DNA of 64,000 bases from contig BSBM01000068.1 in assembly GCA_027924585.1 (NCBI GenBank), forward strand, positions 8,352,501 to 8,416,500, given 5' to 3'. Both the position numbers and the translations under genes were made by a program. Shown piece by piece: positions 25,269 to 36,837 of this stretch; position 1 is the first letter of the stretch; each line of letters opens with the position of its first letter. This DNA comes from Larix kaempferi (taxonomy: Eukaryota > Streptophyta > Pinopsida > Pinales > Pinaceae). The notes below the pieces were generated by a model that was not told the origin of the DNA, made no database searches, and saw only the letters and a list, made by a program, of their open reading frames with translations.

Positions 25269-26821
25269 TGTAACATCCCCAAATTTCACCAAAAATTAAA
25301 AAATTTCTATGCAGTAATTAATGCTAATATTTGTTATGCGGAAAGTATGAAAATGATAACTTAATCTTTTCAATAACAGTTCAGTTATGTTTATGACGAC
25401 ACAAACTTAGTCACCAGCAATCGTCATTTGTTTAAAAGTGTTGAAATGTCATAATACTATAATCTTTTGTTATGTCATAACTACTTCTAGTTCTATGCAT
25501 CTGTCTTCATTGTCTGAAAATTCACTTAATCAAAACATTTATCATTTTAATTGTCATAATCAAAACATTTTAATATGATTTCTAATTCTCTTCTTTCTTT
25601 GGTTGAAGAGGTCCTAAGGGTTCCCAATGGATTACTTAGCTATTATCTAGCTTACACATTTACTATTCCTTTACAGCACTGCAGGTAAGAATATATTGTT
25701 CAAAGTTTAAAGAGTTGACAAATGAAGATATATGTGGCCTAGGTCATTTTGTCTTAATGTCCTTTATGTTAAAATTTATGTCCAGGGCATGCTCAAGAAG
25801 TTGTAGACTTAACGCTTAGGATGAAACATACCCTATCCATGACATTACTTGTAATAATGTTACATTATAATTATGGTCCGTAGAAGACTATTACTAAGGG
25901 TTTTTAAGACCTTAATATTTCTTTTTAAATTAGAGTAGGCACATGTTATAAATGTAATTGTGAAAGATTGATATACCACATCTTATGTTATAAATTGTAA
26001 TACATTTATTCATCCCATGTCGATATCCTCTATAATTATATTGTGATGGTTAAAATACTTACCATATCGATTTTTAAAACTATAATCTAAAACCTTTAAC
26101 TATTGAATTCATGTATGAAAGATTGGTAACCAAAACCAGTTCTCGACTATAGGAAAATGCACTAGATTTAAACCATGGTGCAATGCACTGTTGGCAGATG
26201 TACTGAACCTTGACAGGGTGTGACTTAAATGCGAAATTAAAGTGTTCCTTAGTGGGATAAACAGTGGCAGTCTCGATGGCGTTTGATCATGTGATGGCAT
26301 GGGGTTTTGTGTAAAAACCCTAGCTATGCATTGATAAATCACTTGTTAGCATTAACTAAAATCATTTGCAAGGTTTGTTGTAGGATCCGACAGGCTCTCG
26401 GTTTTATCAAGGTTTTGAAATGCTTTAACCCTTCCAGGGTTTCGATGGTGAATCTCCAAGCCTTCATTCCAAGGTTTTTATAGCTATATGTATAGCCTCC
26501 GAGTTCGATGGTGAAGCTCGTGGCACTGCTCCAGGCATGATACTATGAACCGAAGGTAAGCCAACTTTCAAGTTTGAGTTTGATAGGGTTCAAAGAGTTA
26601 TACATTGTTTTATATTTGCACTAAATTTTAAATTCTTTAACTGGTTGTTTACGTTGATTTGCTGTGTCAAGTTAGCCTCTTGTCAACTTTGAATTTTTTA
26701 TGAGTGAGGTGATTGCTTCTAAGGGAAATGTTAGACTTACGGCCCTAGTAAGGCTCGGTGATTCTCTTGGACACCCTATTCATGACTCTTGATAAGATTG
26801 GTGATGTTAGGGCATTGATGT
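25269..26821 (-). repeat. LTR of copy C, first part (interrupted)
   Basis: Begins TGTAACATCCCC and follows the LTR of copy A up to GGGCATTGATGT (7562 in copy A). Here a solo LTR with a younger element inside it has inserted; the LTR resumes at 41160. Confidence 0.87.
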
Positions 26822-28816
26822 TGTTTGACGGACAATCCACACGAGTGGATGCGAGCCGTATCTCCCTAGCTGAAAGTGAGTCTCGAACAAATAGTACAGA
26901 CTACAAACTACTTTCCTAGATCTGATTAAGGATAAAGTGACTAGATGTCTTACCTCAACTTCACAATCCTTTCTCTTGGATACTGCTCCACGTCTTGTGG
27001 TCGTCAGATCTCAACTGTAAGACTTGTCAAGACATATAGAACAATGCAAAAGAGTAAAGAGCATCTATACAATGAGAGATCTAAGTAAATAGTTAATCAA
27101 GTAAACTACACAATATCATCACTCATAAACAATATTGGTGGAAAGCGTTTATATTACTGTAAATATAGGGAAAGTACATAGGCAAGAATGACTACAACCG
27201 AAGCTTAACATAGTAGCCCTTCTCCATCCAAGCCAATTGCCATATCCTCCCAAGGAAGTGCGAGTTTCTCAATGGATGAGTTAGAGATCTCTCCAAGATT
27301 GATTTCACCAGCATGTAGACACTATAGACTTCCTCCCTTTGGAGAGGGGTAGAGCTTCAGTTATATAGGACTAAGTGGATAGGGTATGGATAGGGTAGGT
27401 TGAGATATGGTAGGAGAGAGATAGGGGATCCCCCAAGAGGTTAGGAACCGAGTGCCGGCTCCCCCAAGAGGCCGGGCATAAAGATCCAAGTCAACAGGCT
27501 TCGAGAATGAGCTCTGTTGGGGCCAAGGTCGCAGCTATAGTAAAAGCTGCGAATTTTGGGAAAAAGCACGAGTATGGAAGGAAAGTGCTAATTTTGGGAC
27601 AAGCACTAAGCTTTGGATAAGAAGGAGACGGTGCGCAGTACGGTGCCAGATGGATGATCTCAGCGTAGATCACGGACCGGAAATTGCGGAGCTCGCGCGC
27701 ACGTCATCGAAGAATGAAGGTGGCTCAGCTACCATAATAAATAAGGCGATGGAGTAGAGGGTTCAGCTACCCTCATTTAAAGGATCAGTACAGAAGTTAT
27801 GGTTGCTCGGATCAAGGAGGAGCAACGGACCAGAGCATTGAAGGTGAAGGACGATCGCCCATACCCACAATCTGCGCCGGAATTCATGGAGCCTGCAGGA
27901 AGCGGCGACGTGACTGCAAGCGGCGCCTACAGTACACCTAGCCATGTGCGTGGTTAGGGTTTTTGGGAATCACTGTTGGGAAAGGCCCACAGTTTTGTAA
28001 AGGTGTGACCGTCATGGCCACCTATATATATGAATAATTGTAATGGATAGATGTTGGGTTAGAGAGTTAGAGAAAGCTAGATGTTAGACTGTTAGATAGC
28101 CCGTCTAAAGGATAGATCATGTGTTGATTATCCTTCTGTATTTTCTACCCGGGGCGTAGAACTAGAGAGGAAATCGGATAGTCGAGGAGCTAATCCCTGA
28201 GTTGCCAGACAGTCTGAGTCGACGTCTGTGCCTTTGTAATCTCCATAGAGAGGAGACAAGCTTGAGAGAAGGGCTCCCAGCTGTGTGCGTGGAGTTTCCT
28301 GGAAAGATCTAAGGCTGCAGCTGTGTGCGCAGCATATTGTATAACTCTATCATTTTCTGGTTAATATAACACTCCCGTGGACGTGGTTTTTCCTCGAGGA
28401 GATGAGCTTCGCATATATCTTCTTGTTGTAATGTTTGCGTGAATGATAAACTGTTTAAGATCACTACCTGTGTGTACGTCTTTTGCATCATCTTTGCGAC
28501 TGTTTAAGTGAGAGTAGGAAGATCCTTTATTGTTATAATCCTTTATTGTTATAATCGCCAAGTATAGAAGGAATAGTGGAACGCTGTCGTTGCAGCGACC
28601 GAGTTTCGCGCGACTGCGACAAGTGCGCAGGGCGAGAAGGTATTTGAGCGCGTCGACGCAAGGAGTAGGCGCCTTCTGCGCCCGGAGGACGAAACTGCGC
28701 AGTGGGTCTGCAGGAAGGAAGGCATCCGCCCAGTTGCGTCGCGCGGCCTTCGGGAAAGTCCGACCGCCGATATTTGAGGGAGAAGAAGAGTTGAAGAACA
28801 ATCTCCGCGTCACCAC

Positions 28817-28842
28817 GGTTAAGGAAACCTGATTCCTTAACC
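28817..28842 (+). promoter_or_regulatory. perfect 10-bp stem hairpin in the LTR
   Basis: GGTTAAGGAA and TTCCTTAACC flank a 6-base loop. The same hairpin is in the 3' LTR at about 40794-40819. It would lie in the transcribed part of the LTR; a role in RNA packaging or 3' end formation is conceivable but not shown. Confidence 0.6.
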
Positions 28843-28854
28843 CCCCATAGCCAC

Positions 28855-28887
28855 TTCGGGTGAGACCTCGAGCTGCCGCGCAGCTCG
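28855..28887 (+). promoter_or_regulatory. conserved LTR motif TTCGGGTGAGACC plus hairpin
   Basis: The motif is followed by CGAGCTGC-CGC-GCAGCTCG, an 8-bp stem with a 3-base loop. The unrelated-looking solo LTR at 17420-18150 has CTCGGGTGAGAC followed by a 7-bp stem with a 3-base loop. Conservation of layout with changed stem sequence suggests selection on structure. Confidence 0.6.
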
Positions 28888-28963
28888 TTGCCGAGAGGGC
28901 CAGTGCGCCAAGGGGTTTTGTTGCTGCGCTTCATTAAAACCCAGGTCTGCCCAGTAAAGCAGC

Positions 28964-29415
28964 CAACAAATGGTTCCGTTTCCTTGCGACTTGCTGTTGT
29001 GAGACTTGTTATTTTGGCGACGCGCGAGACTGAGAAGCCAACAAATGGTTCCGTTGCCTTGCGACTTGCTGTTGTGAGACTTGTTATTTTGGCGACGCGC
29101 GAGACTGAGAAGCCAACAAATGGTTCCGTTACCTAGTGACCAACAAATGGTTCCGTTGCCTTGCGACTTGCTGTTGTGAGACTTGTTATTTTGGCGACGC
29201 GCGAGACTGAGAAGCCAACAAATGGTTCCGTTGCCTCATGACTTTTTGATCACGTCACTTCCGTTGCTCTGAACCTTGTTGCTCAGCCAACAAATGGTTC
29301 CGTTGCCTAGTGACCAACAAATGGTTCCGCTGTCTTATGACTCTTTGATCACACTACTTCCATGACTTTGAACCCTGTTGATTGAGCCAACAAATGGTTC
29401 CGTTGTTACACTGAG
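28964..29415 (+). repeat. leader with eight primer-site-like repeats
   Basis: TGGTTCCG occurs at 28971, 29046, 29121, 29148, 29223, 29295, 29322 and 29395, each preceded by CAACAAA. The spacing is 75, 75, 27, 75, 72, 27 and 73 bases. The first copy abuts the LTR end, where the tRNA primer should pair, and each unit also repeats the LTR-end-like AGCCAACA. TGGTTCCGTTGCC resembles, with two changes, the tRNA-Asp site TGGCGCCGTTGCC known from Athila elements; the true primer is unproven. The units also contain TTTTGGCGAC, similar to the tRNA-Arg-type site of Ogre/Tat elements. Confidence 0.85.
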
Positions 29416-29432
29416 ACTTGCTCAATTAACAA

Positions 29433-29918
29433 ATGTGCTACTGGAATCCTACAGCTAAAGAAATTGGAGATTGGTTTGATTTAAAGGCTAAAGAGTTCGC
29501 TGAACAAGAAAATAGAAGCCTTACGTTTCAAACAGAAGACTGGTTACAGAAGTATATTTATGCTGACCTTTACGAAATTTTCTTTGTTACGTTTGCATTG
29601 GAGTTACACGCTTGGATAGCCAAGTTAGCAGATTCTACACCCACGCTGCATGTTGATCGACCTGTCACGTGGACGCCTGAGCTAGTCAGTATTGTGAAGC
29701 GGACCGACAATTCTGTTTCCCCCGCAGTAGACTTTTGGTTGAATAGTCTACTGGAAGGTTTCATTACCGAATTTGCAGTCGATACAAGAAAGAGTTTCAG
29801 TGAAGCCGAGAGGAGTTTCTTCCAAGTACACAGAGGTAAGTTCTTAAATTCTCTGAACTTATGGATTAAAATGCTTCTGTATGAAAAAGGAAAGCTATGT
29901 ATTGCTTCTGATGAATAG
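29433..29918 (+). CDS. ORF1, 161-aa protein upstream of gag
   Basis: ATG at 29433 opens 161 codons ending with TAG at 29916. The protein is slightly acidic and rich in aromatic residues (NPTAKEIGDWFDLKAKEF, WLQKYIYADLYEIFF, FWLNSLLEGF), with no zinc finger, signal peptide or clear membrane segment. I do not recognise a domain. Some Tat/Ogre elements carry an uncharacterised ORF1 before gag, and this may be its counterpart. The gag-pol ATG follows 12 bases later in the same reading frame, so ORF1 could also be the N-terminal part of gag reached by stop-codon readthrough, or a leaky upstream cistron. Confidence 0.75.
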   Translation: MCYWNPTAKEIGDWFDLKAKEFAEQENRSLTFQTEDWLQKYIYADLYEIFFVTFALELHAWIAKLADSTPTLHVDRPVTWTPELVSIVKRTDNSVSPAVDFWLNSLLEGFITEFAVDTRKSFSEAERSFFQVHRGKFLNSLNLWIKMLLYEKGKLCIASDE

Positions 29919-29930
29919 CATAGACAAGTA

Positions 29931-32900
29931 ATGTCCGTAGATTCTGATAGTGATCCTGAAGTTATTGGTTGCACTCGTAGTGGAAAACGATATAAAGTAG
30001 GCCTTGACCAATATTCTTTTGAGTCTAGCCCAGACGATAGCCAAGTCCCTAGAGCAAGCCATATAGAACGACAAGGGAGTGCTCATATCCCTTATTACCC
30101 CTTTACACCGCAAAAACCAGACGGAGCTCAGTATAATCCTACAGTAACACCTTCTAGTAGCCCACACGGTACTTCTAGTACCTCTGTACCACCTTTGTTT
30201 AACCATCCCGGAGGCACAGCTACAGTACCTCCACCTCAAACCCACGCAAGAAGGATGGGTGATGACATGAAGCTACCAACTTTTAGAGGAACAGGGATAG
30301 AGGACCCTGAGCAGCACTGGTTCTTATGTGAAGCCATTTGGACAATTAAGCAAATTAATGACGATGCTGTTAAACTGGTTCAGTTAGCAACCACACTAAG
30401 AGAAAGAGCCTTGACTTGGTTCATGAAATACTCAGCAGCACAGAATAGGACGCTTGCTGAGGTAAGAAATGCTATGATTCAGGAATTTAAGAAACCTAAA
30501 TCAGAATCACAGTGTATCACAGAGCTCAAAGACATCAAACAGTTACCTACAGAATCAGTATGGGACTTTGACCAGAAGTTCAAAGCCTTGATAGATCAAG
30601 TAAGCTTCGAGTTTGCACCACAGCAACATAAAGAATGGTTCATTGCTGCGCTGCTCCCACACATTAGACTTCCTCTTATGCAACAGAATCTCAATACTCA
30701 GGAACAAGCTCTAGAGATGGCTATGAAACTAGAAGCTTCGCCAATTGCAGGAACAAGCAATGATGTTGCGCATTTACAGAACCAATTAGCAAACTTAACC
30801 TTGCAAGTGCATGATATTAAGAAAGGCAAGGAGATTAAGGAAGAAATTTGGTGTACAAAATGTAAAGCCCAAGGTCATTCAAAGGACCATTGCCCCGTTT
30901 TCATAGACTATATTGCGACTGGAGCACCTAATCCTTTACCACAGGCACAAGGGCCTTGGTGTGAAATCTGTAGAACTAGAGGTCATAGACCACAAGAATG
31001 TCACTTACTCCAGAAATATGTGCAAACTCCAAAGAATCTATATTGTAATTTCTGTAAATCAGTAGGTCATGATGAGAACAATTGTAGAGCATATGATCTT
31101 ATGATAGAAAGAAAGCATGATGTTTATAGGGTACAAGCAGAGACACAAGGACCCACAGTAGGTCCACCTTATGACCAAACTCGGGACGCCCGAGCAGCAA
31201 ATTACAGAGGACGCGGACGTACAACAAATTTTGGTCGCGGAAGAGGACAAATCACTTGTTATAATTGCGGAGAACAAGGTCATTTTGCTAGGGATTGCCA
31301 AAATCCTACAACCCTCTGCAGGTATTGTAAATCTTCTGACCATATCATTGAAGAATGCCCTCAGTTACAGGCTAAGATGCAAGCAAAGACACCACAGGTC
31401 AATCAGAATATCCAGTTGATTGGAGCAGAAAAAAGAGAACCAGACCCTACAGTTAATATAGTGACACGCAGTGGAGCAACCACTGGTGCGCAAGAGATGG
31501 GAATGGGAAAGCAAGCGACGCAATGGGTGCGCCGCGCTAACATTAAACCAGCCCCACTTAACCTGCAGAAGCAAAAAGAAGCATTTAAGCAAGCTCAAGA
31601 GTATTTCTCAGATCCGAGAGCTTCAAGTTCTGCCGCAATCCCGCAGAACGTTAGTAGATCGCAAGTGCTAAGACAAGACAACCTGGTACAAGAACAGGCC
31701 ACTACAGCTGGAAGGCCTGATGATGATGAGGAGTATGCACTAGGCAGTGTTCAAGCATTCCTGCGACAATGTTTAAAACTGTTGCGCAATGAAAAAGCAA
31801 CTCTAGAACTCCAACACCTGTTGGATCAGTGCCAACACTCTGCTTCGACGAACACACCGCAGTGTGTTGTTCACCAGATCAGGAGTCACATGAGAACTGG
31901 AAAAGAGATGAGGCTCACAGCACAGATTGGAGCATTTGAAATGGATGAAGTCATGTTAGATTTGGGCTCAGAAGCCAATGTTCTCACTATGCAGACATGG
32001 GAACAGATGGGAAGCCCTCAGCTTACAAGATCCCCTATCCAGCTAAGACTCGCAAATCAGCAACGAGTCTCTCCATTGGGCAGATTACCCAATGTACCTA
32101 TTGATATTGAAGGAGTAAGAAGCTCTGCAGATTTTGAAGTAATCAAAATTATGGATGATAGTAGACCATACCCAGCGCTGTTAGGAATAGACTGGGCATT
32201 TGATAATTTGGCTGTCATTAACCTGAAGAAAAGACAGATGACCTTTGAGGATGACCAGATCAGGGTCATCGCACCTCTTGATCCTATTCAAGGACCAAGG
32301 TATATAGAACCCATTCGCGCAGAAGAGGAAGCGCGCCACATGGAAAGCTTGTATCAGATGACCACTAACCACAGTGACTATGTCAACCCCACAGCAGACG
32401 GCCATATCAGCTGGCGATGTGATAGCTCGTGCACATCAGATTCAGATGCAGGATTGGAAAACTGGCAGAATCGTCTACATGAGGTTTCTGCAAGACGTTG
32501 CGCCATGATGACTAAATCCATTCGATGGATTGGCACAGAATTAATTGATACTCCAACTTTTGATGGCTTAACTGAAGTAACTAAATTCATACAGGAATAT
32601 GAGCAAAAGCTTCCAGAACCGCAGCGCATACAGGCACTGGATGTAGCATTGCGCGCTACACCCGCAAGATGGTGGATTGCGCACAAGGAGAATATTCATA
32701 CATGGAAAGACTGTCGCAGATTGATACTGCGCAGATTTCAGGACACCACAGCCGAAGCGCTACGCAAATATGAAGGACAGAGTGACCCCAGGTCACACAT
32801 TGAAGCATGTATTCAGCAATGGTCAGATATTCCGGAAGATGAATGGGTTCACCAATTCATCCACACATTGGATACAATTCCAAGGAATTGGTATACTGAA

Positions 32901-35900
32901 ACAGAATTGCGCAGAGGCACTCTTACTTGGGCTCTTATGATAGAAAGCTTTCAACTTACCTTCAGCTTTGAGTCAGAACATCCAAGCATTGATCAGGCTT
33001 TGAAGTGTATTAGAAAGAAGGTATTTGAACACTATCCAGTAACAGAATATTCCCAACCAGATTGGGCTGTCCAGATAGAACATGCCCTGGAATGCTATAA
33101 CTTCACCGCTGAAGATGAGGAGGACGATCCTCGCAACATCAATATCCCAGAATCAGAAGGGACGCGCAATATTGAAGGTCCTGAGCTTGATATTCCCGCC
33201 ATCACAGAACACGTCAAGCTCAAGAAAGTTAACATTGGCACAGAAGCTGACCCAAAGTTTGCTTCTATAGGAGATTATTGGGATGATGAAACTGTTGCGC
33301 ATGTTTCAGATTTATTACGTGACTACCAGGATATCTTTCCTACCAAGTTCACAGAAATGAAAGGCATCCTAGGAGACTTAGGAGTGATGCGCATACCTCT
33401 GAAACCAGATACCAAGCCAGTAAAGCAGCGCCCATACAGGTTGAACCCGCGCTACAAAGAAAAAGTTAAAGAAGAAATTGATAAGATGCTTGCAGCAGGT
33501 ATTATTGAGCCAGTAGAGGAAAGCGATTGGATTAGTCCTATGGTGGTCCAAGAAAAGAAAACGAAAGGTGAAATAAGAATTTGTGTCGACTTGCGCAAAC
33601 TCAATGATGCATCAGCGCACTATCCATTTCCCACTCCTTTCACAGATGAAGTACTTGATAATGTTGGAGGACAAGAGGCTTACTCCTTCACTGATGGTTT
33701 CTCGGGATATCATCAGATCAGAATCCATCCGGACGACCGCCACAAGACTACTTTTGCAACTGAATGGGGCTCATTCCAGTATACGGTAATGCCCTTTGGT
33801 CTTAAAAACGCACCTGCTATCTTCTCTAGAGTTGTTGTTGCTGTTTTTAAAGAATTTATCCACAAGTTTTTAGAAGTCTATTTTGATGACTGGACTGTAT
33901 TTGGCTTACTAAAGAACCATATTGCGAATCTGCGCATGATGCTAGAAAAATGTAGACAGCATCAGATTTCCCTTAACTTGAAAAAATGTATATTTTGTGC
34001 GCCCTTTGGTATTCTGTTGGGACATATTGTATGCAGACAAGGACTTCTGATGGATCCTGCGAAGGTTGCCATCATTGCTAATTTACCGGCGCCCAACTCA
34101 GTTAAGCAATTGCGCACTACATTGGGACATACAGGATACTACAGAAAATTCATCAAAGGATATGCAAGGATCACAGCACCTATGGAAAAATTGCTGAAGA
34201 AGGATTCAAAGTTCCACTGGACAGAAGAATGCCAACAGAGCTTGGACACACTTAAAGAAAAGATGATCACAGCACCTATTCTAGTTTTCCCGGATTGGAG
34301 AAAACCTTTTCATGTTCATGTTGATGCTTCTTCTATAGCATTAGGAATCGTGCTTACACAGTCTGGAGAAGGAAGTATTGACCACCCAATTGCTTACTCC
34401 AGTAGAAAGCTATCTACAGCTGAGAAGAATTACACCATTACAGAAAGGGAAGGATTAGCTATGGTGTATGCCCTACAGAAATTCAGACACTACCTGTTAG
34501 GAGCTCACTTTAAAATGTATACTGACCATTCTGCTTTGAAATATTTGGTCAATAAACCAGTTTTAGGAGGAAGAATTTGCAGATGGCTATTGCTCTTTCA
34601 GGAATATGATTTTGAGGTTATTGTAAAGCCAGGAAGATTGAATGCAGGGCCTGACCATCTATCTAGGATAGAGTCAGGAGAGGAACCTACGAGTCTGGAG
34701 GACAATCTGCCTGACGCACAGTTGTTTTCTATACAAGCAGCAGACGAATATTATTCTGATATTCTTGAGTTTCTCACTACCGGACAAGCGCCGGCTGAGT
34801 TTACAATCCAGCAGAAAAAGCAACTTGTTGTTAGAGCCGCAGACTTCACTTTGATAGCAGGCCAGCTTTATAAGTTGGGCCCTGATGAAATTTTGCGCAG
34901 ATGTATCTTACCACATGAAAAGAGCTCTATCATCGCAGAAGCGCATTCAGGTACCGCAGGAGGCCATTTCGCAGGAAAGCCGACTGCGCAAAAGATATTA
35001 GCCGCAGGTCTTTGGTGGCCGACATTGCACAAGGATACTAAGGAATTCTGTAAATGTTGCGATGTGTGCCAGCGAACAGGAAAACCCTCAAGGAGAGATG
35101 AAATGCCGCTAAGACCCCAGATCACACTGCGTGCTTTTGATAAATGGGCCATTGACTTTGTAGGACCTATTAACCCACCAGGAAAAAGAACTGGCGCAAG
35201 ATATATCATTACAGCTACTGAATACCTCACCAGATGGGCTGAGGCGAAGCCAGTTAAGAACTGCGACGCTGCTACTGCCGCGCAGTTCATTTTCGAGAAC
35301 ATTATCACTAGGTTTGGATGCCCAGTGATCCTCATGAGTGATCAAGGTACACATTTCCTCAATGAGACTATAGAGGCCCTTACTGAAGAATTTCAAATTA
35401 ATCACCATAAGAGTACACCCTACCATCCTCAAGCTAATGGTACGGTGGAAGCATTCAATAAGATTCTTGAGAATGCCCTGACAAAAATCTGTAATCAACA
35501 AAAAGATGATTGGGACCTTAGAGTCACAGCTGTATTATGGGCTTACAGAACCACTTGCAAGAAACTAACAGGTCACACACCTTTCAGCTTGGTGTATGGA
35601 CAAGAAGCAGTTATGCCCATGGAATACATTGTTCCCAGTCTCCGAATTGCGCAAATTACAGAAATGGCAGATCCTGATACTATGAAGGAAAGACTTTCGC
35701 AACTGCTTTCCTTAGAAGAAGACAGACTTTTGGCCGGATTTCATCAACAGGTACAGAAGGCAAGACAGAAAGCTTGGCATGACAGGCACATCAAGCATAA
35801 GCACTTTGAAGAAGGAGACTTGGTACTCCTTTATGATAGTAAATTCATCAAATTTCCAGGCAAGTTTCGCGTGCATTGGTTAGGCCCTTTTCAGGTAATA

Positions 35901-36020
35901 AAAATAACAGATGGAGGCGCAGTTCAGCTTGCAAAGCTGAATGGAGAACTACTACCTACAATGATAAACGGGAGTCGGCTTAAGCTTTATTGCGACGGCC
36001 ACTCCGCCCTGTCGACATAA
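29931..36020 (+). CDS. gag-pol: gag-pol polyprotein, 2029 aa, intact
   Basis: A single open frame. Residues 113-270 form a retrotransposon gag domain. Five CCHC zinc knuckles follow, starting at C308, C344, C372, C443 and C463. A retropepsin lies around D677 ([10 protein letters not shown], with DLGS in place of the common DTGA or DSGA). Residues about 870-1060 look like a second gag-like domain ([29 protein letters not shown]). RT spans about 1150-1340, with D1255 and YFDD at 1317-1320. RNase H shows D1465, E1507 and D1532. Integrase has H1672/H1679/C1710/C1713 and the D1742-D1804-E1840 triad (35 residues between the last two), then a GPF-type end (WLGPFQVI, about 1983). No chromodomain. Products would form virus-like particles and copy and insert the element. 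Confidence 0.95.
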   Translation: MSVDSDSDPEVIGCTRSGKRYKVGLDQYSFESSPDDSQVPRASHIERQGSAHIPYYPFTPQKPDGAQYNPTVTPSSSPHGTSSTSVPPLFNHPGGTATVPPPQTHARRMGDDMKLPTFRGTGIEDPEQHWFLCEAIWTIKQINDDAVKLVQLATTLRERALTWFMKYSAAQNRTLAEVRNAMIQEFKKPKSESQCITELKDIKQLPTESVWDFDQKFKALIDQVSFEFAPQQHKEWFIAALLPHIRLPLMQQNLNTQEQALEMAMKLEASPIAGTSNDVAHLQNQLANLTLQVHDIKKGKEIKEEIWCTKCKAQGHSKDHCPVFIDYIATGAPNPLPQAQGPWCEICRTRGHRPQECHLLQKYVQTPKNLYCNFCKSVGHDENNCRAYDLMIERKHDVYRVQAETQGPTVGPPYDQTRDARAANYRGRGRTTNFGRGRGQITCYNCGEQGHFARDCQNPTTLCRYCKSSDHIIEECPQLQAKMQAKTPQVNQNIQLIGAEKREPDPTVNIVTRSGATTGAQEMGMGKQATQWVRRANIKPAPLNLQKQKEAFKQAQEYFSDPRASSSAAIPQNVSRSQVLRQDNLVQEQATTAGRPDDDEEYALGSVQAFLRQCLKLLRNEKATLELQHLLDQCQHSASTNTPQCVVHQIRSHMRTGKEMRLTAQIGAFEMDEVMLDLGSEANVLTMQTWEQMGSPQLTRSPIQLRLANQQRVSPLGRLPNVPIDIEGVRSSADFEVIKIMDDSRPYPALLGIDWAFDNLAVINLKKRQMTFEDDQIRVIAPLDPIQGPRYIEPIRAEEEARHMESLYQMTTNHSDYVNPTADGHISWRCDSSCTSDSDAGLENWQNRLHEVSARRCAMMTKSIRWIGTELIDTPTFDGLTEVTKFIQEYEQKLPEPQRIQALDVALRATPARWWIAHKENIHTWKDCRRLILRRFQDTTAEALRKYEGQSDPRSHIEACIQQWSDIPEDEWVHQFIHTLDTIPRNWYTETELRRGTLTWALMIESFQLTFSFESEHPSIDQALKCIRKKVFEHYPVTEYSQPDWAVQIEHALECYNFTAEDEEDDPRNINIPESEGTRNIEGPELDIPAITEHVKLKKVNIGTEADPKFASIGDYWDDETVAHVSDLLRDYQDIFPTKFTEMKGILGDLGVMRIPLKPDTKPVKQRPYRLNPRYKEKVKEEIDKMLAAGIIEPVEESDWISPMVVQEKKTKGEIRICVDLRKLNDASAHYPFPTPFTDEVLDNVGGQEAYSFTDGFSGYHQIRIHPDDRHKTTFATEWGSFQYTVMPFGLKNAPAIFSRVVVAVFKEFIHKFLEVYFDDWTVFGLLKNHIANLRMMLEKCRQHQISLNLKKCIFCAPFGILLGHIVCRQGLLMDPAKVAIIANLPAPNSVKQLRTTLGHTGYYRKFIKGYARITAPMEKLLKKDSKFHWTEECQQSLDTLKEKMITAPILVFPDWRKPFHVHVDASSIALGIVLTQSGEGSIDHPIAYSSRKLSTAEKNYTITEREGLAMVYALQKFRHYLLGAHFKMYTDHSALKYLVNKPVLGGRICRWLLLFQEYDFEVIVKPGRLNAGPDHLSRIESGEEPTSLEDNLPDAQLFSIQAADEYYSDILEFLTTGQAPAEFTIQQKKQLVVRAADFTLIAGQLYKLGPDEILRRCILPHEKSSIIAEAHSGTAGGHFAGKPTAQKILAAGLWWPTLHKDTKEFCKCCDVCQRTGKPSRRDEMPLRPQITLRAFDKWAIDFVGPINPPGKRTGARYIITATEYLTRWAEAKPVKNCDAATAAQFIFENIITRFGCPVILMSDQGTHFLNETIEALTEEFQINHHKSTPYHPQANGTVEAFNKILENALTKICNQQKDDWDLRVTAVLWAYRTTCKKLTGHTPFSLVYGQEAVMPMEYIVPSLRIAQITEMADPDTMKERLSQLLSLEEDRLLAGFHQQVQKARQKAWHDRHIKHKHFEEGDLVLLYDSKFIKFPGKFRVHWLGPFQVIKITDGGAVQLAKLNGELLPTMINGSRLKLYCDGHSALST

Positions 36021-36837
36021 TATATTGCTCAGAAGTGCAGATGTCCGGTGTAGTTGAAAGAGACATCGCATTCAGTCTACACGGAAGCTGCGACACACCC
36101 TCAGTTTCCAGCTTCCTGCGCAGTTCCTTGAAATATCCGCGCATCCTGAATAAAAATTGCTCGAAGAGAGCTTATCGCTGCGCTCTGGCGAAGTTTTGTT
36201 TTTGGACCATTGAACTATCGCTCTTGCGGAGTTCACTTTGATAATTTGCCGCTTGAAAAAGTTCTGTTGTGAACCCATAGAGGCACAGTTTCCTAAGTTG
36301 AAATGACCCGCCGGAAACTTTGAATTCAAGCAGTTATGTAGCCGCGTTTGAATAAATGAAGGATAAGGCCGCTATTTAAGTCTAGCCGTTCTGACGGATT
36401 CGGCTTAATCTCCGAAAGATTTGCATTTAATTCAGGCGCCGAAAGCATTAGCTTCTCCCGGAAGGCTGTCAGAACCCGTCAATCACACTAAATGCACCGC
36501 TACGGCAAGGAGGATAGCGTGTTGTCAACTCATCTGTAGCCGCCTATAGCTACGTTACCCCACTTGGTCGCATTTACTATCCCCGCTAGCTATAAATACC
36601 TCACACTTGTATCATTTTCGGGTTAATGTCTCGAGTTGCATAGTTGTGTTTGAAGATCCGAATTATTGTTTTCAGAGCCGAGTGTGCAGAGTATTTCCCC
36701 TTGTTTTCAACATCCATACCCTACGCAGGTCCGCCATTTGTTATCCAGAGTTTTGTTATTTACATTGGTTCACAACGGAGAATTTATCAACTGAAGAAGT
36801 TGTTCGTCAATTTCTGCGCCGAGGCTTAGATTTCGGC
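36021..36837 (+). promoter_or_regulatory. spacer with internal TATA box before ORF3
   Basis: About 0.8 kb without a supported gene. TATAAATA at 36591-36598, in the context GCTAGCTATAAATACCTC, is a textbook plant TATA box. Transcription would start near 36622, some 215 bases before the ORF3 ATG. Another TATA-like CTATTTAAG lies near 36373. A dedicated promoter would explain how an ORF lying 0.8 kb after pol is expressed; splicing from the LTR transcript is the alternative. Confidence 0.55.

Larger units (their letters stand above)
27515..28968 (+). repeat. 5' LTR (1454 bp) of the Athila/Tat-like element
   Basis: Starts TGTTGGGGCC and ends AGCCAACA. A TATA-like stretch (TATATATATGAATAA) lies near 28022-28036. 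It contains a 16-bp tandem duplication near 28527-28558 that the 3' LTR lacks. The last third is GC-rich, with two hairpins at 28817-28842 and 28869-28887. Antisense frames of 130-150 codons here are composition artefacts. Confidence 0.95.

Noticed and set aside
28361-28934. Antisense ORFs of 130-150 codons in the LTRs (also 40354-40971)
   Set aside because: GC-rich LTR sequence gives long frames on both strands; no domain is seen.
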